From positions 1 through 11,012 of the forward strand of contig DAIEPN010000039.1 in assembly GCA_027348355.1 (NCBI GenBank): DNA of 11,012 nucleotides, read 5' to 3'. Within the stretch, counting starts at the first letter, position 1. Every line of letters starts with the position of its first letter. Shown piece after piece: positions 1 through 7,635 of this stretch. The position numbers and the translations under genes were made by a program. Source of the stretch: Chlamydiota bacterium. Lineage in GTDB: Bacteria; Chlamydiota; Chlamydiia; Chlamydiales; Rhabdochlamydiaceae. The notes below the pieces were generated by a model. The model saw only the letters and a program-made list of their open reading frames with translations, had not been told where the DNA came from and made no database searches.

Positions 1-2
1 TT

Positions 3-296
3 TTACGCACTATTGATTCTTTGTGGAAAATGGAAAGACAAAACCACAACGCACAAAAAATTGCAGAAGAAGCTGGTAAGCTCTACGATAAATTTGCCGA
101 TCTTCTCCTTGATATCGTGAAACTCGGAGATCACCTTAGAAGAGTAGATGTCTCCTACCATGATGTAGTAAATAAGATCCAAGGCGGGAGAGGAAATCTT
201 TTAAAAAGAATGGAAGATCTCAAAGCTTTGGGGCTAAAGACAACAAGGCAGATCGCTGTCAAGGAATTTGAAGAGGTAGGGAAGCTTCCGGAGTAA
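3..296 (+). CDS. rmuC: DNA recombination protein RmuC, C-terminal fragment (5' end outside window)
   Basis: The reading frame is open from the first bases of the window to a TAA at 294-296, so only the last 97 codons are present. The visible protein starts LRTIDSLWKMERQN, continues with NAQKIAEEAGKLYDKF and then GRGNLLKRMEDLKALGLK. From memory this matches the C-terminal end of the RmuC family, where the equivalent segments read roughly LLRTI..W and GRGNLIRR.EKLRELG. RmuC proteins are predicted nuclease-like factors that limit recombination at inverted repeats; the family typically has an N-terminal membrane or coiled-coil part and a PD-(D/E)XK-like core, neither visible here. A TTG-initiated 91-codon version is not needed, because the frame continues upstream with conserved family residues. 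The gene converges on the Nudix gene and overlaps it by 63 bp. Confidence 0.85.
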   Translation, partial: LRTIDSLWKMERQNHNAQKIAEEAGKLYDKFADLLLDIVKLGDHLRRVDVSYHDVVNKIQGGRGNLLKRMEDLKALGLKTTRQIAVKEFEEVGKLPE

Positions 297-839
297 TCTT
301 ACTACGGAAGCTTCTTCTGTATATTCATCAATTTTATCTATCCTCACCCATTTAAGATCTAATGATTCTGAAGACATTGTATAGTTATCATGACTTGCAA
401 TAATGAGATACCTCGCGTCATAATGTAGATGAGCAGGTTCTTTGCTATTTGCCTTGATCTCATGAATATCATAGTCAAAGGGAATTTGAGAAGGGAGATG
501 CAGATCATCTATCCCGGACTCTTCTTGAGCTTCTTTGTACGCTACTTCATGCAGATTTGGATTCCCATCAGCATGACCTCCTAGCTGTACCCACATTTTT
601 AGTTTAGCGTGGAAGCTTAAGAGTATTTTTTTTCTATCTTGCGATATTACAACACCGGACGCTGTAATATGACCTGGCAGCTGGGATCTGTGTAAACAGT
701 TTGGGTGGTGTTTTACATACTCTGCAAAAGCATCGATTACATCTAATTGTTCTTTAAAAGGAGAGAAAATTTCTTTTTCTTTTGAGAAGAACAGGTCCTT
801 GTGTTCTTGGATTGCTGATAAAATAGGCTCTTGCATCAT
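234..839 (-). CDS. Nudix hydrolase (GGHADG-type)
   Basis: This 201-residue protein is predicted to hydrolyse a nucleoside diphosphate linked to another moiety; the substrate cannot be told from sequence. The Nudix box spans about residues 88-110, with GGHADG at 87-92 and the catalytic core KEAQEESGI at 102-110. Two canonical positions differ: the first Glu of the box is Pro and the Arg of REUXEE is Lys. The WVQLGGHADG context and the HLHYDARYL segment (138-146) fit the Nudix subgroup that, from memory, has GGHADGD...L..VA.REA.EE.G. The ATG at 839 is preferred because CAGG lies 6 nt upstream; a second ATG follows directly. The start lies 55 bp downstream of the 966-residue gene on the same strand, so co-transcription is possible. 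The last 20 or so codons overlap rmuC antisense. Confidence 0.85.
   Translation of the reverse strand: MMQEPILSAIQEHKDLFFSKEKEIFSPFKEQLDVIDAFAEYVKHHPNCLHRSQLPGHITASGVVISQDRKKILLSFHAKLKMWVQLGGHADGNPNLHEVAYKEAQEESGIDDLHLPSQIPFDYDIHEIKANSKEPAHLHYDARYLIIASHDNYTMSSESLDLKWVRIDKIDEYTEEASVVRLLRKLPYLFKFLDSDLPCCL
281..320 (+). terminator. Hairpin at the 3' end of rmuC, possible intrinsic terminator
   Basis: Bases 281-296 and 299-314 form a 16-bp inverted repeat with one mismatch (arms begin GAAGCTTCCG and end CGGAAGCTTC) around a 2-nt centre. The rmuC TAA lies inside the left arm. The downstream tract (ttctgtat) is only moderately T-rich, so termination strength is uncertain. The same DNA is coding sequence of the Nudix gene on the other strand. 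Confidence 0.45.
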
Positions 840-880
840 TTTCTACCTGATTTACATAAAATATACATAAATCAAGACAG

Positions 881-901
881 AAAATAAATCTCATTTATTT
901 T
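881..901. repeat. AT-only inverted repeat at the end of the 966-residue gene
   Basis: AAAATAAAT (881-889) and ATTTATTTT (893-901) form a 9-bp stem with a 3-nt CTC loop. It overlaps the TAA (895-897) of the large - strand gene. With no G or C in the stem it is a poor terminator, which leaves read-through into the Nudix gene plausible. Confidence 0.35.
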
Positions 902-3795
902 TTTGGTTTATCTCCAACAAAGTCACGCATGATAATATGTACGATTCCATAGAGATAATTTCTAGGCTCAGCAATAAATCCAAGGGCTGGTTGAATCTTA
1001 GCTTTAATAATTGGATGGACGCGGTCTGCTATGGGAGATAGCCATGTTGCTGAAGGGCTAAAATTCCAAATCCTCGGAGCTACTAGGCTGTCTTTTAAGA
1101 CCTCAATCTGACTCAGAACCTTTCTACATGCAGTAACTTGCAATTTGATTTCTTGGAATGAATTTTTGATTTCATCATCATTATGGCTTTGAGATTCTTC
1201 TACAACCTGGACTAGCTCTTGCCTTTTTCTTTCAAGTTGGCCCATGGTTTCTTTATATGTATGTGTATAGGTATCTTTTAAGCGTGTAACAAGAGCTGTA
1301 TACTCAGATTGGTTCGTAGCGAAATCTTCTTTCTTGCTTGAGGTAATCTTATCCAGTGCAGTAAGTAGTGAATTTCTATCTACTTCACTCGATATTTTGG
1401 CTATAGATGTAGCAATGAGGTTTCTTTTTCGTGTAACTTGGTCGAACAAAACATAAGATGTTAATGTATGCTCTTTTTGCTTAATTAACGTAGAGACAGT
1501 AGAATTTGTAGGCATTAGTATTTGTAGGATATCGAGATCTTCTTTTTGATTGAGAACTTTGCTTAGTAACTCTTGGAATTCAGTTAAAGGTGTAATATTC
1601 AATTCTAATACTCCAAAAAGAAAAACAATCGCTTGTCGGGTAGTTTCTATTACGCTTCCGATAGAAGTCGCTGTAGCCTGTTCTTGATTGATTCTAGCTG
1701 TGATGTGCCCTAAAGTGCGTAATGCCTGGGGAATTTGCTCTTTTTTAACTAATAGAAATTTGAAGTTTCTTTGGATGGATTCAATTCCTAATATAGCCTG
1801 TACAATGGGATCTCCTTCTAGAATCGCTTTTAACCTATTTTGATAACGATGTAAAAGACTTCTGCTTGCAGGATTAAGATACGCTGTTCTTTCTTGAACC
1901 GTAGCTTGTTCAGTAAGAGCACTATCAAGATGGATGATTCGTTGAGGAAAACCTAAAAGGGCTTGAGCCAACGTGTTTAGAGATTCGGAAGATAATTCGT
2001 TGATTTCCTCAATTATTTGAAAGATATCTCTAGTATCATCTAGAAACGTTTGAGTACATGCTTTTAAAGCATCAACAAATTTAGGCATGATCACATTTGT
2101 TTTTGTAATTTTTCCTTCCAGGTTTTCTTGGATTGTTTTCGTAATGGCTACGTCCAAAAGTTGATCAACCTCTGTATCAAGCTGTCTCTTTACATTGCCT
2201 TTTTCATCTTCAGAGACTCTTCTTGCTGTGGTGATCGTATCGTTAAACGCCTTAGTTACATTGAAGGCAAGGTCGGTCAAGGGAGCTCTTCTCAAAAGGG
2301 TGTCAATTGCGTTTGCAAGGCTTGTAATTGTAGATTGGATTAACAATTCCTCGTTGATAATAAAGTTAGAGATAAAAGAGGATAAGGGATTGAAACCTAT
2401 AATTCGATCGTAAAGAGCAGGTTTTTTCTTAAGTTCATCAGGAGAAGGCGCTCGGCTTTTTTCAAAAACTTTAAAAAGAAGCCTAACAAAATTTTCTAAG
2501 CCACGTTTTTGAATATCTGAAAGTGGGGGAGGGGAAAGCTTGATTTCAGAAGGCATAACAATAGGTTTGCTTAAAGAAGTTCTAAGGTCTTTAAGTAAGT
2601 TGCGAACAACAGTATTTATTGCATGGGTAGAGGAATTTGTACGTTGATGTAAAAATTTGTCGAGAAAAGAGTTGTTTTGTAACGTACTTTGTATTCCGTA
2701 TTGGAAAAGGTTATTTAGAACCTTTTCTGGAAGATAAAGAATCACACCAGTTAGCAGTGATAGGAGAGTTGTAATAGCAGAAATCACTATGTTGAACCGG
2801 GCTAAGTATGAGCCCGGTGGCAGACGGAGATGTTCAAGTTTTGTGTGGATCACTTTACTCAAACTTAAAGAAGGATTGTACCTACGGATAATTGCTTTTG
2901 TAAATGCATTGTATAGTTCGGAAGAGCTGTAACCACCATTTTTATCTGGTGCAGTCACACCCTCTTTTATGAGCTCGTCAAGAGTACCTCTTTGATCATC
3001 TTTTACAATACTATCATATACCCCATCCAGCACGCTAAAGTATCTTTCTAGGTGTTTAATGACATAACTTTTAAGAAATGCGAAACGATCCTTTTCATTT
3101 TTATCTAAAAATTCCTGCAGTTCCTTTCCAATTTGACTTTTAAAATCATCAAATAGATAGAAGGCTATGGGTTGTAAAAAATAAAATGCTGTTTTGACGA
3201 TTTCCTTGCCGACAGTAAGTGTAAATCGGTTGATTGAAAAGGGAAGAGAAGAGAGTTCGTCAATTTTATTACAAAAAATTAAATACAGTTTTGTTTGGAC
3301 CTCTTGAGAAGACAATTCTTGTTCTATTCCCCTAGGGGTCATTTTCTTTGCATTGGCAGCTTCTAATAAAGCAAAATAGAATGAGTCATCATCTGGTTTA
3401 GAGCCGCAAAGGATCTCATAGGTAATTTTCATAGAGACATAGTAACTTAAGTTAGCGACTAATTTATTTACTTCATTAGGAAGAAGAGTTGCCTTATCAA
3501 TTGCAGGTTGAGCAGGAGGAATTGCAGGTCTAAATATATCGATTGAGATAGGTCTAGTACTTGTGCTTCTGCTTGTAATGAGAGATAGAGGATTGAAACC
3601 CAAGACATTGAATTGATATTGTAATAGGCTTCTTTGTACTAATGAAAATATCGTTGTAGGGTGACGCAGAGCGGAAAAGAAAACTGATGAATAAGAGTGT
3701 GTTTTTTTCTCATTAGTACTCTGGTTTATTCCTGTGTGAGTAGGCTCACTTGTAGATCCTGAAGAGCTTGATATCGATCCTGTTCTCATTGTCAT
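895..3795 (-). CDS. Large helical protein of unknown function, candidate secreted effector
   Basis: I do not recognise a family for this 966-residue protein. Residues 1-40 are very rich in Ser and Thr with no classical signal peptide, a composition often seen in type III secretion substrates. Most of the rest is predicted helical. A hydrophobic stretch near 335-354 (NIVISAITTLLSLLTGVILY) could span a membrane, and weaker hydrophobic helices lie near 201-215 and 720-733. Residues about 840-905 are charged and coiled-coil-like. The motif GFNPLS occurs twice (66-71 and 467-472), suggesting two related halves. The ATG at 3795 has a weak AGAGA ribosome-binding site 6 nt upstream; an ATG two codons later is an alternative. 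The gene lies downstream of the Inc-like gene, separated by a terminator-like hairpin and its own candidate promoter. A role at the host interface is inference from neighbour and composition only. Confidence 0.6.
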   Translation of the reverse strand: MTMRTGSISSSSGSTSEPTHTGINQSTNEKKTHSYSSVFFSALRHPTTIFSLVQRSLLQYQFNVLGFNPLSLITSRSTSTRPISIDIFRPAIPPAQPAIDKATLLPNEVNKLVANLSYYVSMKITYEILCGSKPDDDSFYFALLEAANAKKMTPRGIEQELSSQEVQTKLYLIFCNKIDELSSLPFSINRFTLTVGKEIVKTAFYFLQPIAFYLFDDFKSQIGKELQEFLDKNEKDRFAFLKSYVIKHLERYFSVLDGVYDSIVKDDQRGTLDELIKEGVTAPDKNGGYSSSELYNAFTKAIIRRYNPSLSLSKVIHTKLEHLRLPPGSYLARFNIVISAITTLLSLLTGVILYLPEKVLNNLFQYGIQSTLQNNSFLDKFLHQRTNSSTHAINTVVRNLLKDLRTSLSKPIVMPSEIKLSPPPLSDIQKRGLENFVRLLFKVFEKSRAPSPDELKKKPALYDRIIGFNPLSSFISNFIINEELLIQSTITSLANAIDTLLRRAPLTDLAFNVTKAFNDTITTARRVSEDEKGNVKRQLDTEVDQLLDVAITKTIQENLEGKITKTNVIMPKFVDALKACTQTFLDDTRDIFQIIEEINELSSESLNTLAQALLGFPQRIIHLDSALTEQATVQERTAYLNPASRSLLHRYQNRLKAILEGDPIVQAILGIESIQRNFKFLLVKKEQIPQALRTLGHITARINQEQATATSIGSVIETTRQAIVFLFGVLELNITPLTEFQELLSKVLNQKEDLDILQILMPTNSTVSTLIKQKEHTLTSYVLFDQVTRKRNLIATSIAKISSEVDRNSLLTALDKITSSKKEDFATNQSEYTALVTRLKDTYTHTYKETMGQLERKRQELVQVVEESQSHNDDEIKNSFQEIKLQVTACRKVLSQIEVLKDSLVAPRIWNFSPSATWLSPIADRVHPIIKAKIQPALGFIAEPRNYLYGIVHIIMRDFVGDKPKK
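2704..2727. repeat. Intragenic perfect inverted repeat, 9-bp arms
   Basis: GAAAAGGTT (2704-2712) pairs with AACCTTTTC (2719-2727) around a 6-nt loop inside the large orphan gene. On the - strand mRNA it would fold within codons for the segment just after the predicted membrane helix. No T-tract follows. Function unknown; could be chance. Confidence 0.4.
2796..2818. repeat. Intragenic GC-rich inverted repeat, 8-bp arms
   Basis: ACCGGGCT (2796-2803) pairs with AGCCCGGT (2811-2818) around a 7-nt loop. It stands out as GC-rich in an AT-rich gene. It lies just before the codons of the predicted membrane helix of the 966-residue protein, about 80 bp from the neighbouring inverted repeat at 2704-2727. 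Function unknown. Confidence 0.4.
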
Positions 3796-3833
3796 AATTT
3801 TCTCTATGTAAAATAGTTATTATTGCCGAAAAT

Positions 3834-3861
3834 TTTATATTATTTTTTTCTTTTATTTCAA
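3834..3861 (-). promoter_or_regulatory. Candidate sigma-70 promoter of the 966-residue gene
   Basis: On the - strand, TTGAAA (3861-3856) and TATAAA (3839-3834) are separated by 16 nt of A-rich sequence. Transcription would start near 3827, giving a leader of about 30 nt before the ATG at 3795. The surrounding region is very AT-rich, so chance matches are likely. Confidence 0.4.
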
Positions 3862-3970
3862 TGTTTATAAATGCTTGTGATATGAATTTGAATAATTAAT
3901 TCGAGTTTTTATTTAGTTAAGATTTCTTTATGATTAAAATTAATATACAAAAATAAAGATGCAAAATTGA

Positions 3971-4003
3971 CTCGTAAATAGGGTCAAATGACCTATTTAC
4001 GAG
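3971..4003 (-). terminator. Hairpin downstream of the Inc-like gene, probable terminator
   Basis: CTCGTAAATAGG (3971-3982) pairs perfectly with CCTATTTACGAG (3992-4003). A single bulged G and a further 3 bp (TCA/TGA) close the stem. It lies 46 nt past the stop of the Inc-like gene on the - strand and is followed on that strand by a modest T-rich tract (TCAATTTTGC). It would separate the Inc-like transcript from the large gene. Confidence 0.5.
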
Positions 4004-4049
4004 CAAATTGAAAGATTAGCTAGATTGAAAAAATACTTTCTTCTTTCTA

Positions 4050-5069
4050 TTAGCTTGAGGTGGGGAAAGAGGAAACCTGTACGAGGAGATCCATCAACGA
4101 TTCGGAAATTTTTGCACTATCCGCAGAAATTTCTGCGGCTTTTGTATTCACTGCTAGAAGCGCTTGTTGAAACTCTTGTATTTGTCTTTCTAAGATCGTA
4201 ATTTTCTCTAGTTGTTCCTTTGATAAAGGTTGAGTGGGATTGAGTTTGGATATTATGTCCCATTCATCAATAGGTTGAGAGGCTGCGTCATTATGATCTA
4301 CTTCCTCAAAGTCATTATCTATATTTAATTTTGTCCTGGTTTCTGCTGAGCCCCCAGCTATATCTCCATCCATGATTATCGAAGCTCCAAGGGGAGAATC
4401 ATCAGGTGGGATTTCCTTGATAGTTTTAAGCATTGCAGCACGTTTTATTTCGAGTTGTTCACTGTCATCCTTAAAGCTTGCGACATTTGTTTCAAATTGT
4501 TGAAGTTGTTCTCTCAATATTTCTAATTGTTTTCCTGCATCTATTTCTATTGAAGGAGTTGACTTGGAGCTAGGGGACCAATTTGATACAGCATTTGCAA
4601 CAACTTCAAAGAAGCTTCTTACTCTATTAGACGATGTATTGATACTAAGTGAGCGAGTTTTAAGTAGGCCATTTTCTGTTTGTAGCTTCTGAATTTGACT
4701 TCTTAATTCAGTAATTTGACTTTCTCCTTCTTGTCGTAGAGTTTGTAATCTAAGGTATGAGAAAGTGGAGAGCAGTGTAAAAAAGCCAGCTCCAATGGCT
4801 AAGCTATTTTTTCCTGCAAGTTTTGCAATTGCGGCTCCAGCAATAGAGAGTACTCCTCCCCCAATGGTGGATCTTTCTAATAGCTGAAATTCCCTATCTG
4901 CTGGACTTGGTATCAGAGAATTGGACGTTGATACGGAGCTAGCCGCAATAGCTGATTGAGCAGACGGAATTTCAAGCCTTTTTTCTCCATGTTTTGTGTC
5001 ATCTGATTGTCCTGTAGCCTGTGTAACTTGAGGTGAGCCTAGGAATGTCTTATAAATTGCTGAAAACAT
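4050..5069 (-). CDS. Inc-like membrane protein with bilobed hydrophobic domain and coiled coils
   Basis: This 339-residue protein has no recognisable enzymatic motif. After a polar Ser/Thr-rich N-terminus (1-66) come two hydrophobic segments, about 68-86 (GGGVLSIAGAAIAKLAG) and 90-107 (LAIGAGFFTLLSTFSYLRL), separated by a short polar turn (KNS). A heptad-rich region follows at 108-137, another at 178-220, then an acidic linker (about 248-270) and a C-terminal coiled coil (283-330). The close pair of membrane helices with cytosolic coiled coils is the layout of chlamydial Inc proteins such as IncA. These are secreted by the type III system and inserted in the inclusion membrane. That assignment rests on architecture, not on sequence identity. 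The ATG at 5069 is supported by AAGG 7 nt upstream. It has its own candidate promoter and a terminator-like hairpin downstream, so it may be monocistronic. Confidence 0.65.
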   Translation of the reverse strand: MFSAIYKTFLGSPQVTQATGQSDDTKHGEKRLEIPSAQSAIAASSVSTSNSLIPSPADREFQLLERSTIGGGVLSIAGAAIAKLAGKNSLAIGAGFFTLLSTFSYLRLQTLRQEGESQITELRSQIQKLQTENGLLKTRSLSINTSSNRVRSFFEVVANAVSNWSPSSKSTPSIEIDAGKQLEILREQLQQFETNVASFKDDSEQLEIKRAAMLKTIKEIPPDDSPLGASIIMDGDIAGGSAETRTKLNIDNDFEEVDHNDAASQPIDEWDIISKLNPTQPLSKEQLEKITILERQIQEFQQALLAVNTKAAEISADSAKISESLMDLLVQVSSFPTSS

Positions 5070-5174
5070 GATGATACCTTATCTAGTGGGGTTGTTGAGG
5101 ATGCTTCTTAGGAAAAAATCAATTTTTCGCTTTCACAAAAGAAGTTTTGATAAATTTTCAAAAATTAAGTGTAG

Positions 5175-5203
5175 AGTATAAGAAATAAGATCATTTTTTT
5201 AAA
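5175..5203 (-). promoter_or_regulatory. Candidate promoter of the Inc-like gene
   Basis: On the - strand, TTTAAA (5203-5198) and TATACT (5180-5175) are 17 nt apart. The -10 matches the sigma-70 consensus at 5 of 6 positions and the -35 at 4 of 6. The leader would be about 100 nt. The region is AT-rich, so this is tentative. Confidence 0.3.
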
Positions 5204-5271
5204 TTTCTTTTTCTTAACATTTTCTTGTTTTTTTTAGGAGGAGAGACATAAGTTTAAAATGGTATAATAGT

Positions 5272-7455
5272 TTACGTGACTTGCAAGGCTTGTGATGGTT
5301 TTGAGATATTGGTCTCTGGTAAAAATTGCATTAAAGCTTGGATAAGTCCAGTGTTTCGCTTTTTGACTTCTTCATTTTTTACCCCGATGGCCAAGGCTTT
5401 TTTCGATCCTAACAGAATGACTAATCTTTTTCCTCTTGTAACTCCAGTGTAAATTAAGTTGCGGTGTAGCAGCTTAAAATGAGAAATGTGAATGGGAATA
5501 ATAATGCATGGACATTCACTACCTTGGTATTTGTGGATTGAGACGGCGTAGGCTAAGGTAAGTTCATCGAGCTCGGTAAAGTCATAAGTAACGGTTTTCC
5601 CATCGAATAGGACTTGTAATTCTTGTTCTGTCATATCTAACGTTATGATTTTTCCTACGTCACCGTTGTAAACATGTTTTTGGTAGTTGTTGCGAATCTG
5701 CATGACCTTATCACCTACATGAAAAGCTTGTCCCATGCGAAGGAGGGGAGCCATACTTGGATTTAATTCTTTTTGTAAGAGCATATTGAGATTTTCGCAT
5801 CCAATTACTCCTCGTTTCATGGGTGAGAGAACTTGAATATCATCAAACCTGTGGAACCTATAGTTTTTGGTAAGACGATTTTTTACGAGTTCTACGATAG
5901 CCCCTGCAATTTCTTCAGGAGTCTCTTTTTCAATAAAGATAAAATCATTTTTAGGTGCGTAGGAAATGTCTGGAAATTCGCCTTGGTTGATCCTATGTGC
6001 ATTGGTGATAATGCGCGAACCTGCTGCTTGGCGAAAGATCTGTTTAAGCTGTGTGACACCGATCCTTTCTGAAGAAATCATATCTTTTAAAACATTTCCG
6101 GGCCCTACGCTTGGAAGCTGATCTATATCGCCGATAAAGATCACTCTTGCTGAATTGGGGATTGCTTTAAGCAGATGATACATGAGCTGTGTATCGATCA
6201 TACTTGACTCATCTACAATCAAAAGATCGCAAACTAAGGGGTTTTCCCTATTTCTTTTAAAACCGCCGGCTTGGAAATTCATCTCAAGAAGACTATGGAT
6301 TGTAAATGCTTTTTTCCTTGTGATCTCAGTCATTCTTTTGGCAGCTCTACCTGTCGGCGCTGCGAGAAGAATTTTATCAGTGAGCTTTTCTGTGATGGCA
6401 AGAATTGCTTTCGTGATCGTGCTTTTTCCAGTACCTGGTCCTCCTGTGATGATATGCTGCTTTTTAAGAAGGGATTCCTGTACAGCAATCTTTTGTTCAG
6501 GAGCTAGTTGTATAGAGAGTTTTTGTTGTACCCATTCAATTGCTTTTTCCAGATGAACAGTTCTCAGCTGTGATGGATATTGATTTAAACGAGCAATTTC
6601 TCTCGCAATCCCAATTTCGCAAAGATATAAAGGCTTTACCCAAAGCATCTCCTCTTGTAGCACCACATCTCCTTGCTCGGTGAGCTCTTTGATAGCATCT
6701 TCCACTTTAGAAGAGGAAAGATTGAGAAGAGTTGCGATCTCTTGCAATATATCAGCTTTGGGATAGCATACATGGCCTTCATTGCTCACTTCCCAAAGCA
6801 TATGTTCAATAGCTGCTTTGATGCGAATAGGAGAGTCTAGAGGGATCCCTAAACTGTTTGCGATCTTGTCAGCTGTTTTAAAACCAATACCAAAGATTTC
6901 TTTGGCAAGTGCATAAGGGTTGCTTTGCACTTTTTCAATACTTTTATCTCCATAGGTTTTATAGATTTTCTGTGCATAAGCTGGGCTTACTTGATGTGAG
7001 CGCAAAAAGATCATTACAGATCTAATGGACTTTTGAAGGTCCCAACAAGAAATAATTTTTTCTACTCGCTTATCGCCAATACCGGGGACTTCTAAAAGCC
7101 TATGGGGGGTTTCGTCGATGATATCAAGAGTTTTAAGACCAAATTGCTTTACGATTTTTTCGGCATAAGCAGGGCCTATTCCTTTAATGAGGCCGGATTC
7201 TAAATATTTTTGTATGCCCACAACATCAGAAGGAGCTGTTGTCACAAATTCGCTGACTTCGAATTGTTTTCCATAGTGGGGATGGGTCTTCCATGCGCCT
7301 TTGCACGAGATCGTTTCTCCCGGTTGGATAGATGGCATATAGCCAACAATACAGGTGAGGTCGACCTTTTTAGGTTCCTTCAACCTTGCAACCGTGAATC
7401 CCTTTTCCTCTTCGGAAAAGACGATGCTCTCTATATAGCCGTAGATTTGTTCCAT
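5272..7455 (-). CDS. recD2: RecD2-type ATP-dependent DNA helicase (SF1)
   Basis: This is a complete 727-residue SF1 helicase of the RecD2 type, a 5'-to-3' DNA helicase acting in repair outside the RecBCD complex. Residues 1-70 resemble the N-terminal OB-like part (YGYIESIVFSEEEKGFTVARL). Helix-hairpin-helix repeats follow at about 88-200, with IKGIGPAYAEKI, LLEVPGIGDKRVEKI and IFGIGFKTADKIA. The helicase core has Walker A GGPGTGKST (338-346), motif Ia AAPTGRAAKRM (365-375), Walker B LLIVDESSM (411-419), motif III GDIDQLPS (442-449), IVSPMKRG-like LSPMKRG (543-549), and C-terminal motifs SIHKYQGSE (639-647) and YTGVTRGKR (669-677). The length and long N-terminus separate it from the shorter RecBCD-type RecD. 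The ATG at 7455 begins MEQIYGYIES, the expected N-terminus, but has no strong ribosome-binding site. The gene is divergent from tRNA-Asn, with 100 bp between them. Confidence 0.92.
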   Translation of the reverse strand: MEQIYGYIESIVFSEEEKGFTVARLKEPKKVDLTCIVGYMPSIQPGETISCKGAWKTHPHYGKQFEVSEFVTTAPSDVVGIQKYLESGLIKGIGPAYAEKIVKQFGLKTLDIIDETPHRLLEVPGIGDKRVEKIISCWDLQKSIRSVMIFLRSHQVSPAYAQKIYKTYGDKSIEKVQSNPYALAKEIFGIGFKTADKIANSLGIPLDSPIRIKAAIEHMLWEVSNEGHVCYPKADILQEIATLLNLSSSKVEDAIKELTEQGDVVLQEEMLWVKPLYLCEIGIAREIARLNQYPSQLRTVHLEKAIEWVQQKLSIQLAPEQKIAVQESLLKKQHIITGGPGTGKSTITKAILAITEKLTDKILLAAPTGRAAKRMTEITRKKAFTIHSLLEMNFQAGGFKRNRENPLVCDLLIVDESSMIDTQLMYHLLKAIPNSARVIFIGDIDQLPSVGPGNVLKDMISSERIGVTQLKQIFRQAAGSRIITNAHRINQGEFPDISYAPKNDFIFIEKETPEEIAGAIVELVKNRLTKNYRFHRFDDIQVLSPMKRGVIGCENLNMLLQKELNPSMAPLLRMGQAFHVGDKVMQIRNNYQKHVYNGDVGKIITLDMTEQELQVLFDGKTVTYDFTELDELTLAYAVSIHKYQGSECPCIIIPIHISHFKLLHRNLIYTGVTRGKRLVILLGSKKALAIGVKNEEVKKRNTGLIQALMQFLPETNISKPSQALQVT

Positions 7456-7515
7456 GAAAATATTTTTTTGGTTTTCTAGGAAGAATAGACTTCTGAAAGA
7501 TTTTTCGCAAATTAG

Positions 7516-7544
7516 TTGCTTTTAAAAAAAGGTTTTTTTAAGAT
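7516..7544 (+). promoter_or_regulatory. Candidate tRNA-Asn promoter
   Basis: TTGCTT (7516-7521) and TAAGAT (7539-7544) are 17 nt apart, placing the transcription start near 7551, about 5 nt before the mature tRNA. The spacer contains an AT-rich dyad, with runs of seven A and seven T around GG (7522-7541). Confidence 0.35.
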
Positions 7545-7555
7545 TTTGACTCTAT

Positions 7556-7627
7556 TCCGGGTTAGCTCAGCGGTAGAGCAGTGGACTGTTAATCCATTGG
7601 TCGCAAGTTCGAATCTTGCACCCGGAG
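7556..7627 (+). tRNA. tRNA-Asn (anticodon GTT)
   Basis: The 72-nt sequence folds as a cloverleaf. The acceptor stem is TCCGGGT (7556-7562) with ACCCGGA (7620-7626) and discriminator G at 7627. The D arm contains TAGCTCAGCGGTAGAGC. The anticodon stem GTGGA/TCCAT closes the loop CTGTTAA, whose centre GTT reads Asn codons. The T arm is GCAAG-TTCGAAT-CTTGC. The 3' CCA is not encoded. The last 20 bases of the gene, from the T loop through the acceptor stem, are exactly duplicated at 9854-9873, making this gene the likely target of a site-specific integration. Confidence 0.95.
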
Positions 7628-7630
7628 TTT
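7608..7630 (+). repeat. Left attachment-site-like direct repeat (attL) in the tRNA-Asn 3' end
   Basis: These 23 bases, starting TTCGAATCTTGC and ending CCCGGAGTTT, are identical to 9854-9876. They cover the T loop, the 3' acceptor strand and three T bases past the tRNA. Outside the repeat the two copies diverge, although A bases and T-rich stretches persist weakly. Confidence 0.85.
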
Positions 7631-7635
7631 TTTTT

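Noticed and set aside
2128..2413. Two overlapping + strand reading frames inside the large orphan gene
   Set aside because: They are antisense to a continuous 966-codon frame and lack ribosome-binding sites and recognisable features.
5236..5268. Perfect-looking AGGAGG ribosome-binding site and ATG on the + strand, followed by TATAAT
   Set aside because: The ATG at 5259 is followed by one codon and then a stop, and the TATAAT has no -35 partner at proper spacing and would fire antisense into recD2. Best explained by chance in AT-rich intergenic DNA.
6182..6556. 124-codon + strand reading frame opposite recD2
   Set aside because: It is antisense to the conserved Walker A and B region of the helicase, and its composition reflects the complementary strand.
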